Source: JBDSEG01 sp039920165
Lineage (GTDB): Bacteria > Pseudomonadota > Gammaproteobacteria > Burkholderiales > Burkholderiaceae_C
DNA length: 5,797 nt
Direction: 5' to 3'
Assembly (NCBI GenBank): GCA_039920165.1
Contig: JBDSEG010000349.1
Span: forward strand, 1 to 5,797
Part shown: piece after piece, positions 1 through 5,308 of the stretch
Layout: the number at the start of each line of letters is the position of its first letter
Numbering within the stretch: the first letter of the stretch is position 1
Program-made: the position numbers and the translations under genes
Notes under the pieces: model-generated
The model's database searches: none
What the model was told of the DNA's origin: nothing
Seen by the model: the letters and a program-made list of their open reading frames with translations, nothing else

Positions 1-1172
1 ACGCACAACGCCACCCCCATCCCGCCGCCGATGCACAGCGACGCGATTCCCTTCTTCGCATTGCGCCGCCCCATCTCGTGCAGCAGCGTGACGAGGATGC
101 GGCAGCCCGAGGCTCCGATCGGGTGGCCGATCGCGATGGCGCCGCCATTCACGTTGACCTTGCTCGTATCCCAACCCATCTCATTGTTGACGGCACAGGC
201 CTGCGCGGCGAAGGCCTCGTTGATCTCGAGCAGGTCGAGGTCCTGCGCCTTCCAGCCGGCGCGCTGCAGCGCCTTCTGCGAAGCTGGCACCGGGCCCATT
301 CCCATGATCGAGGGGTCGAGGGCGACGGTGGCGTAGCTCGCGATGCGGGCCAGCGGCTTCAAGCCGAGCTGCTGCGCCTTGGCGGCTGTCATGACCACCA
401 CGCCGGCGGCGCCGTCGTTCAGTCCCGACGCGTTGCCGGCGGTCACGCTGCCTGCCTTGTCGAAGGCCGGACGCAGACCGGCCAGCGCGTCGGCGCTGGT
501 CTTCTTGTTGATGAACTCGTCGGCCGCGAAGACGATCGGGTCGCCCTTCTTCTGCGCGATGCTGAACGGCACGATCTCGTCCTTGAAGCGGCCGGCTTCC
601 TGCGCCGCCGCCGCCTTCTGCTGCGAGCCGAGCGCCAGCGCGTCCTGCTTCTCGCGCGTGATGTCGTACTTCTTGGCGACGTTCTCGGCGGTGACGCCCA
701 TGTGGTACTTGTTGTACACGTCGAACAGGCCGTCGACGATCATGGTGTCGACGAGTTTCCACTCGCCCATGCGCATGCCGTCGCGCGAACCGGGAAGCAC
801 GTGCGCGGACATGCTCATGCTCTCCTGACCGCCGGCGATGACGATGTCGGAGTCGCCGTCGCGGATCGCCTGCGCCGCCAGCATCACGGCCTTCAGGCCC
901 GAGCCGCAGACCGCGTTGATCGTCAGCGCCGGCACGCTCTGTGGCAGGCCGGCCTTGATGACGGTCTGGCGCGCCGGGTTCTGGCCCGAGCCGGCCGTCA
1001 GCACCTGGCCGAAGATCAGTTCGTTGATCTGATCGCCGTTCAGGTTGGCGCGGCGCAGCAGGTCGGCGACGACGGCCGCGCCCAAATCGGGCGCGGGGGT
1101 CTTGGCGAGCGTGCCGCCGAATTTGCCGACGGCGGTGCGGGCGGCGGCGACGATGACGATGTCGGTACTCAT
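1..1172 (-). CDS. phaA: acetyl-CoA acetyltransferase (beta-ketothiolase), 3' end cut by window edge
   Basis: Biosynthetic thiolase that condenses two acetyl-CoA to acetoacetyl-CoA, the first step of polyhydroxybutyrate synthesis in the cytoplasm. Translating the minus strand from the ATG at 1172 gives 390 uninterrupted residues. The N-terminus reads MSTDIVIVAAARTAVGKFGG. The acyl-accepting cysteine is C89 in INAVCGSGLKA, the NEAFAAQ motif follows near residue 320, then H350 in GHPIGASG and the second catalytic cysteine C380 in CIGGGMGVAL. Family members are about 393 residues long, so only 2-4 codons and the stop should lie beyond base 1. The start is fixed by a strong AAGGAG ribosome binding site 8 bases upstream. 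It lies 43 bp after phaC on the same strand, the usual phaC-phaA operon order, which favours PhaA over a catabolic thiolase. The family is certain; the exact physiological role is inferred from context. Confidence 0.95.
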   Translation of the reverse strand, partial: MSTDIVIVAAARTAVGKFGGTLAKTPAPDLGAAVVADLLRRANLNGDQINELIFGQVLTAGSGQNPARQTVIKAGLPQSVPALTINAVCGSGLKAVMLAAQAIRDGDSDIVIAGGQESMSMSAHVLPGSRDGMRMGEWKLVDTMIVDGLFDVYNKYHMGVTAENVAKKYDITREKQDALALGSQQKAAAAQEAGRFKDEIVPFSIAQKKGDPIVFAADEFINKKTSADALAGLRPAFDKAGSVTAGNASGLNDGAAGVVVMTAAKAQQLGLKPLARIASYATVALDPSIMGMGPVPASQKALQRAGWKAQDLDLLEINEAFAAQACAVNNEMGWDTSKVNVNGGAIAIGHPIGASGCRILVTLLHEMGRRNAKKGIASLCIGGGMGVALC

Positions 1173-1180
1173 GAACAAAT

Positions 1181-1186
1181 CTCCTT
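1181..1186 (-). promoter_or_regulatory. ribosome binding site of phaA
   Basis: On the minus strand this reads AAGGAG, close to the full Shine-Dalgarno consensus, 8 bases before the ATG at 1172. It is the strongest such site in the window and decides the phaA start. It sits in the 43-bp phaC-phaA gap, which has no evident promoter or terminator, consistent with one transcript. Confidence 0.85.
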
Positions 1187-1215
1187 GACGTGAAGCGGTG
1201 GATCGGAATGCGTGA

Positions 1216-3024
1216 CTATGAACCTGAATCGGAGCGCATGACATAACGCCCGGGCGCGGCCTCGATGATCGGATGATCGCGGCTGCCGCGCGCGGTCGGC
1301 GCAGCTACCTTCTTGCCGGCATGGCGGGCCAGCCAGGCCGACCAATCGGGCCACCAGCTGCCCGGCTTTTCGTTCGCCTGCGCGAGCCAGGCTTCGGGGT
1401 CGTCCGGCAGCGCGTCGGTGGCGCCGATCCAGTGGCAGCGCTTGCCCGCGGCGGGCGGGTTGACGACGCCGGCGATATGACCCGAGGCGCCGAGCACGAA
1501 ACGCACGGATGGAGCTCGCCCATGGCTCGAGCCGCCGAGCGCGGCAATGCTGCGGTAAGCCCCATGCCACGGCACGATGTGGTCCTCGCGCGAGGCGTAG
1601 AGGTAGGCCGGGAGGCCGATCCGGCGCAGATCGATCGCCTCGCCGCAGACCAACACCTGCCCCGGCTTGACCAGGTTGTTTTCGAGGTAGGTATTGCGCA
1701 GGTACCAGGTGTACATCGGCCCTGGCAGATCGGTACCGTCGGAATTCCAGTGCAGCAGGTCGAGCGCGCGCGGCGCGATGCCCTGCAGATAGCCGGCGAC
1801 GACATAGTTCCACACCAGGTCGTTGGCGCGCAGCATGCTGAAGGTCGATGCGAGCTCGCGGCCTTTCAACAGCGCCGGACCGCCCGGTGCGGCGGCGCCG
1901 AGCGTGAGTTCGCGGCTGCGCACCATCGCCTCGTCGATGAAGAGATCGAGCACGCCGGTGTCGGCGAAATCGAGAAAGGTCGTGAGCAGCGTAAGGCTCG
2001 CGGCTGGCCTCTCGTCGCGTGCGGCCAGCACCGCAAGCGCCGTCGCGAGCAACGTGCCGCCGATGCAGAAACCCAGCACGTTGGCCGGCGGCGCCTTGCC
2101 TCGGGCGCCCTTCGCGATCGCACGCGCGACACCGATCGCCTCGACCACCGCGGCCACGTAATCGTCCCAGCTCGCGCCGGCCAGGCTCGCATCGGGATTG
2201 CGCCAGCTCAGCATGAAGACCCGCTGGCCCCGCTCGACGCAGTGGCGCACGAACGAGTTGTGCGGCTGCAGGTCGAGGATGTAGAACTTGTTGATGCACG
2301 GCGGCACGATCACGAGCGGTCGTTCGTGCACCTCGGCAGTCGTCGGCGCATAGTCGATCAGCTGGAACAGCGCTGTCTCGTGCACCACCGCGCCAGGCGT
2401 GACGCCGACGTTGCGCCCGACCTCGAACGCGTGCGGGTCGGCCTGCGTCACCCGGCCTTCGCGCAGATCGCTCCAGAGCCGCTGGGCGCCGCGGACGATG
2501 CTTTCCCCCTGGGTCTGCAGCGCCAGCTCCTGCGCCTGCGGATTGAGGGCCAGGAAATTGCTCGGCGCCGCCGCATCGACCCACTGCTGGACCGCGAAGC
2601 GCAGCCGCGCGCGCGCTTTCGCGTCGCCCTCCAGACTGTCGACCAGGCGCAGCAGCGTGCGCGCATTCAGCAGGTACAGCCGGGCCATGAAGGCGCTTTG
2701 CGGCTGGGCTGACCAGACCGTTCCGAAGCGCGGGTCGACCGCCGCGCCGTCCGGCCGCGGCTGCGGGTTTAGCGTCAGGCTCTCGTTCCACAGCGCGCTC
2801 GCCTGCTCCAGATAGTCGGACTGCAAGGCCTCCAGCACCGGCGACGGCAGGTGCAGTCCCGCCAGCGAGGCGGCCCCTTGCGCGACGCTATCGAACATCG
2901 CGGCGGCGCTTTGGACGCTGCCCGGCTTGAAGAGAGTGGAGAGGGTGGCTGAATTCACTGGGGTGGCGGTGCGCCGCATATCGTGCGGCGTCGGTGTGAC
3001 ACTGCTGCGCTCGCGGTGCGCCAT
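1216..3024 (-). CDS. phaC: class I polyhydroxyalkanoate synthase
   Basis: Polymerises (R)-3-hydroxyacyl-CoA, chiefly 3-hydroxybutyryl-CoA, into polyester on cytoplasmic granules. The 602 residues start MAHRERSSVT and end MRSDSGS, the size of class I enzymes (about 560-600), which act without a PhaE or PhaR subunit. An N-terminal PhaC domain (roughly 70-250) leads into an alpha/beta hydrolase fold. The lipase-like box GFCIGGT carries the nucleophile C320; D481 in ASREDHIVPWHG and H516 in GASGHIAGVVNPP complete the expected triad. C320 and D481 are each one residue off the Cupriavidus necator numbering as I recall it (C319, D480). W426 in LLHWNSDG and the stretch GPMYTWYLRNTYLENNL are also typical. 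It is first in the operon with phaA. Upstream of the ATG only a weak AGG is visible; M16 and M43 are alternative in-frame starts, both after poorly conserved sequence, so the start is less certain than the function. Confidence 0.95.
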   Translation of the reverse strand: MAHRERSSVTPTPHDMRRTATPVNSATLSTLFKPGSVQSAAAMFDSVAQGAASLAGLHLPSPVLEALQSDYLEQASALWNESLTLNPQPRPDGAAVDPRFGTVWSAQPQSAFMARLYLLNARTLLRLVDSLEGDAKARARLRFAVQQWVDAAAPSNFLALNPQAQELALQTQGESIVRGAQRLWSDLREGRVTQADPHAFEVGRNVGVTPGAVVHETALFQLIDYAPTTAEVHERPLVIVPPCINKFYILDLQPHNSFVRHCVERGQRVFMLSWRNPDASLAGASWDDYVAAVVEAIGVARAIAKGARGKAPPANVLGFCIGGTLLATALAVLAARDERPAASLTLLTTFLDFADTGVLDLFIDEAMVRSRELTLGAAAPGGPALLKGRELASTFSMLRANDLVWNYVVAGYLQGIAPRALDLLHWNSDGTDLPGPMYTWYLRNTYLENNLVKPGQVLVCGEAIDLRRIGLPAYLYASREDHIVPWHGAYRSIAALGGSSHGRAPSVRFVLGASGHIAGVVNPPAAGKRCHWIGATDALPDDPEAWLAQANEKPGSWWPDWSAWLARHAGKKVAAPTARGSRDHPIIEAAPGRYVMRSDSGS

Positions 3025-3042
3025 TTTCGCCTGCGCCTGGAT

Positions 3043-3047
3043 GGGAG
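3043..3047 (+). promoter_or_regulatory. ribosome binding site of the small membrane protein gene
   Basis: GGGAG lies six bases before the ATG at 3054. It supports this start and the reality of the short gene. It lies inside the 29-bp gap to the divergent phaC. Confidence 0.65.
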
Positions 3048-3053
3048 TCGCCG

Positions 3054-3329
3054 ATGTATCTGGTAGCGGTGGGCTGGATGTACGTGGTGCTGCTGATGAC
3101 GGTCGCCGAAGCGACCGGCAGCAACGGCACCTTGCTCGGCGCGCTGGTCACCTTCGTGCTCTACGGCGTGCTGCCGCTGACGATCGTGATGTACCTGCTG
3201 CGCGCGCCCGCGCGCCGGCGCGCGCGGAGGGCTGCCGAAGCGGCGTCAGCGCCCGTCGTCCCGCTCGATCCAGACCGCGGCGGCCATGCGCCCGGTGACG
3301 CGGTCGCGCCGGAACGAGAAGAACCGTGA
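3054..3329 (+). CDS. small conserved-type protein with two membrane segments, function unknown
   Basis: A 91-residue protein I cannot assign to a named function. Hydrophobic segments lie at about residues 2-19 (MYLVAVGWMYVVLLMTVA) and 27-49, joined by a short polar loop (EATGSNG). A basic stretch follows, RAPARRRARR at 50-59, then an Ala/Pro-rich hydrophilic tail. By the positive-inside rule both ends should face the cytoplasm, with the loop in the periplasm. The start is supported by GGGAG six bases upstream. It is divergent from phaC (29-bp gap) and converges on pgeF: residues 65-91 are encoded antisense to the last 28 pgeF codons (stop included), in exact codon register. The membrane part looks like a real gene because it fills an otherwise empty interval, has a good ribosome binding site and has coherent hydrophobicity. 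The tail may simply be read-through into pgeF's antisense. A role in PHA metabolism is not shown by the sequence. Confidence 0.75.
   Translation: MYLVAVGWMYVVLLMTVAEATGSNGTLLGALVTFVLYGVLPLTIVMYLLRAPARRRARRAAEAASAPVVPLDPDRGGHAPGDAVAPEREEP
3209..3224. repeat. 16-bp perfect GC palindrome
   Basis: CGCGCGCCGGCGCGCG equals its own reverse complement. It lies inside the small membrane protein gene, where it encodes part of the basic stretch after the second membrane segment. It is also 21 bases beyond the pgeF stop codon on the pgeF transcript. As RNA it could fold into a six-pair stem with a four-base loop, but no T-run follows on the minus strand, so it is not a standard intrinsic terminator. Arginine and alanine codons in GC-rich DNA make such palindromes easily, so function is doubtful. 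Confidence 0.5.
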
Positions 3330-4016
3330 TGCGTCGGCATAGGTGCACCAGGCGCCGCCACTGATCCGCTCGACGCCTGCCGCGCGCAGCCGGTCGCGCG
3401 CCAGGCCGGGCAGATCGGCGAGCCATTTGCCGGCCGCTCTGGGCGTGAAGCGGCGCGCACGGGCCGGATCGGACACGGTATCGAACGCCGCCAGCACGTC
3501 CGCCCCGACCTCGAAATGCTGCGGCCCGATGCCCGCGCCGAGCCAGGCGCGAACCCGGTCCGGAGTGCAGCCGGCCGCCTCGCAGACCGCCGCCAGCGTT
3601 GCCTCGAGCACGCCACCGGCCAGCCCGCGCCAGCCGGCGTGCGCGGCGCCGACGGCCGCCTGCGCTCCATCGGCCGCAAACAGCACCGGCAGGCAGTCGG
3701 CGACCTGCACCACGCACGCGATGCCCGGCTCGGTGGTGACGCTCGCATCGGCCGGTTCAGCGATCCCATGAAGGCTGCGCAGGCGGACCACGCGCGCGCC
3801 GTGCACCTGGTCGAGCCAGACCGGGTGTGCGGCGCAGGCGACGGCGAGCAGAGTGCGGTTCGCCGCGACGGCCTGCGGATCGTCACCCACTTCGAGGCGC
3901 AGGTTCATGCGGTCGAACGGGGCGCAGCTCACGCCGCCCGCGCGCGTTGTCATCAGCGCGCCGACGCCGGGCGCGTCCCAGTCGGGCACCAGCCAGTCGG
4001 GGTGGCGTTGGTTCAC
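3246..4016 (-). CDS. pgeF: peptidoglycan editing factor (YfiH/DUF152, multicopper polyphenol oxidoreductase family)
   Basis: The family removes wrongly incorporated residues from muropeptide precursors (UDP-MurNAc-L-Ser to L-Ala editing in E. coli); older annotations call it a laccase-like or purine nucleoside phosphorylase-like enzyme. The 256-residue product has the metal-site residues H72 (DQVHGARV), C108 (VQVADCLPVLF) and H126 (AAHAGWRGL), nearly the same positions as I recall for E. coli YfiH (71, 107, 124), plus GIGPQHFEVG (163-171) and C-terminal RFFSFRRDRVTGR. I chose the GTG at 4016 because it overlaps the maiA stop (GTGA) and the reading MNQRHPDWLVPDWD matches the family's N-terminus. 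The next in-frame ATG (residue 22) would remove a conserved strand. No clear Shine-Dalgarno precedes the GTG, so translation is probably coupled to maiA. Its 3' end overlaps the convergent small gene by 84 bp. Confidence 0.93.
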   Translation of the reverse strand: MNQRHPDWLVPDWDAPGVGALMTTRAGGVSCAPFDRMNLRLEVGDDPQAVAANRTLLAVACAAHPVWLDQVHGARVVRLRSLHGIAEPADASVTTEPGIACVVQVADCLPVLFAADGAQAAVGAAHAGWRGLAGGVLEATLAAVCEAAGCTPDRVRAWLGAGIGPQHFEVGADVLAAFDTVSDPARARRFTPRAAGKWLADLPGLARDRLRAAGVERISGGAWCTYADASRFFSFRRDRVTGRMAAAVWIERDDGR

Positions 4017-4651
4017 GCAGCGTCGGGACAGGCCGAGGGCTGCGCCGCCTGGAACGCGGGCAACTGCATGCAGGCCTCGAACACGCGCATCACGGTGGGT
4101 ACGTGGTCGAGCCGGCATTCGAAGCGCTGGGCGTTGAAGATCTGCGGCACGAGCACGCAGTCGGCCAGACCGGGGCTGTCGCCGTGGCAGAAGATCCCGG
4201 TGTCCGGGCCGGCCAGCGCGCGCTCCACCGCCTCGAGGCCGGTCTCCACCCAGTGCCGGTACCAGCGGTTCTTGTCGTCCTCGGCGACCTTCAACTCCCT
4301 GACGAGGTAGCTGAGGACGCGCAGGTTGTCCAGCGGGTGGATCTCGCACGCGATGTCCTGAGCGATCGCCCGCACCCGTGCCCGGCCCGGCGCATCCGCG
4401 GGAAGCAGCGGCGGCTGCGGATAGGTCTCGTCGAGGTATTCGATGATCGCCATCGACTGCGTCAGGACGCGCCCGCCGCCGTCTTCGAGCACCGGCACCA
4501 GCCTGCCGCGCGACAGCGCCGCAAATTCGGGCTCGAGCTGCTCGCGGCGCACCAGGTGGACCGGCGCGTAGTCGTACGCCAGGCCTTTCAGCGCGAGCGC
4601 GATGCGCACCCGAAACGAGGCCGAGGAGCGGAAATAGCTGTGCAGTTTCAT
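4013..4651 (-). CDS. maiA: maleylacetoacetate isomerase / zeta-class glutathione S-transferase
   Basis: Converts maleylacetoacetate to fumarylacetoacetate with glutathione as cofactor, in the homogentisate branch of tyrosine and phenylalanine breakdown; cytoplasmic. The 212 residues match family length (about 212-216). A thioredoxin-like N-terminal domain (1-80) has the SSASFRVRIALALKG stretch at 9-23, where the classic SSCS motif has Ala in place of Cys, and the cis-proline site LVPVL at 51-55. LTQSMAIIEYLDE at 63-75 binds glutathione. The helical C-terminal domain has IACEIHPLDNLRVL (100-113) and GLADCVLVPQIFNAQRF (161-177), both zeta-class signatures. The family's usual NPQG before LVP is SRGR here. 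The ATG at 4651 gives the standard MKLHSYFRSS start; the only upstream Shine-Dalgarno hint is a weak GGAA. It is coupled to pgeF by a GTGA overlap. No fumarylacetoacetase or homogentisate dioxygenase gene is in view, so the physiological substrate is inferred from the family only. Confidence 0.92.
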   Translation of the reverse strand: MKLHSYFRSSASFRVRIALALKGLAYDYAPVHLVRREQLEPEFAALSRGRLVPVLEDGGGRVLTQSMAIIEYLDETYPQPPLLPADAPGRARVRAIAQDIACEIHPLDNLRVLSYLVRELKVAEDDKNRWYRHWVETGLEAVERALAGPDTGIFCHGDSPGLADCVLVPQIFNAQRFECRLDHVPTVMRVFEACMQLPAFQAAQPSACPDAA

Positions 4652-4745
4652 GGCGGGTTTCCGGGGCGCGGCGCACGGCCGGCAGGGCCGCGAATGATGC
4701 CATCGGAAGGCCGGCGCACGAGGAGGCGCCGCTACACTGCGCGCC
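4652..4745. other. 94-bp divergent intergenic region between maiA and the Nudix gene
   Basis: This is the only gap in the window long enough to hold promoters for both neighbours. It is GC-rich. Apart from the TACACT near the Nudix start, the only other weak candidate is CATCAT on the minus strand (4694-4699), preceded by TG one base upstream as in an extended -10, which could serve maiA-pgeF. GGCCGGC occurs twice (4677-4683 and 4709-4715) but is not convincing as an operator. No terminator is seen. Confidence 0.5.
4733..4738 (+). promoter_or_regulatory. candidate -10 element of the Nudix gene, implying a leaderless mRNA
   Basis: TACACT matches four of six bases of TATAAT, including the important second A and last T. 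Only seven bases separate it from the ATG at 4746, so transcription would begin at or next to the start codon. No good -35 hexamer is seen 16-18 bases upstream, where the sequence is GC-rich. An AGGAGG at 4720-4725 is too far from the ATG (20 bases) to serve as its ribosome binding site. Confidence 0.4.
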
Positions 4746-5291
4746 ATGTTCAGCCCCCGCAGCATCCGCCATTGCAAGGTCTGCGGCGCGGCGACCGAAT
4801 ACCGGATTCCGGCCGACGACAACCGCGAGCGCGCGACCTGCACGGGCTGCGGCGCGGTGCACTACGAGAATCCGCTCAACGTCGTCGGCACCGTGCCGGC
4901 CTGGCAGGACCAGGTTCTGCTGTGCCGGCGCAATATCGAGCCGCGGTACGGCTACTGGACTCTGCCTGCCGGCTTCATGGAGCTCGGCGAGACGGCAGCC
5001 GAGGGCGCGCTGCGCGAGACCGTCGAAGAGGCCGGCGCGCACATCGAATTGCAAGGCTTGTTCACGTTTCTGAACGTGGTCCGGGTCGGACAGCTTCACC
5101 TGTATTTCCGTGCCCGATTGCTCGACACCGTGTTCGCGCCCGGCCCTGAAACGATCGAGGCGCAACTCTTCCGCGAAGATGAGATTCCCTGGGACGAGCT
5201 CGCCTTTCGAACCGTGCGCGTCACGCTCGAGCACTATTTCCAAGACCGGCGCCGGGGTCAATTCGAGTTGCACAGTGCCGATATAGGCTGA
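4746..5291 (+). CDS. Nudix hydrolase with N-terminal zinc ribbon
   Basis: Predicted to hydrolyse a nucleoside diphosphate linked to another group (NUDT14/ADP-sugar, NADH or FAD-like substrates are typical, but the sequence does not settle which). The 181 residues begin with a four-cysteine zinc ribbon, C10-x2-C13 and C32-x2-C35, of the Nudix_N_2 kind. The Nudix box follows: G76, E82, R90, E91, E94, E95, G97, that is GFMELGE, seven residues, then RETVEEAGA. This fits G-x5-E-x7-RE-x2-EE-x-G, with all metal-binding glutamates present. The preceding YGYWTLPAGF is typical of the family. The ATG at 4746 precedes the first zinc-binding pair by nine residues and has no nearby Shine-Dalgarno; a TACACT seven bases upstream suggests a leaderless message. 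It lies 17 bp before a type I secretion gene on the same strand, so the two may be co-transcribed, though nothing ties their functions. Family certain, substrate unknown. Confidence 0.93.
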   Translation: MFSPRSIRHCKVCGAATEYRIPADDNRERATCTGCGAVHYENPLNVVGTVPAWQDQVLLCRRNIEPRYGYWTLPAGFMELGETAAEGALRETVEEAGAHIELQGLFTFLNVVRVGQLHLYFRARLLDTVFAPGPETIEAQLFREDEIPWDELAFRTVRVTLEHYFQDRRRGQFELHSADIG

Positions 5292-5308
5292 GCTTCCCCT
5301 TTGCGCCG

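Noticed and set aside
78..1193. A 371-codon open frame on the plus strand.
   Set aside because: It is antisense to the continuous phaA thiolase frame, is rich in Arg, His, Asp and Val in a way typical of GC-rich shadow frames, and shows no family motif.
1173..1215. The phaC-phaA gap, checked for a terminator or internal promoter.
   Set aside because: Only the phaA ribosome binding site is evident; no stem with T-run and no -10/-35 pair was seen.
1273..2712. A 479-codon open frame on the plus strand.
   Set aside because: It is antisense to phaC, which carries a full set of synthase motifs. The frame has shadow composition and no recognisable domain.
1169..2791. A 540-codon minus-strand frame overlapping phaC.
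   Set aside because: It is another frame of the same strand as phaC, is extremely rich in Arg, Ala and Gly, and has no motifs; the phaC frame explains the region.
4677..4715. Two GGCCGGC copies in the maiA-Nudix gap, considered as an operator pair.
   Set aside because: Short GC-only self-complementary words are expected by chance at this base composition, and the flanks do not match.
3827..5149. A 440-codon plus-strand frame.
   Set aside because: It crosses pgeF and maiA antisense and the Nudix gene in another frame, with arginine-rich shadow composition.
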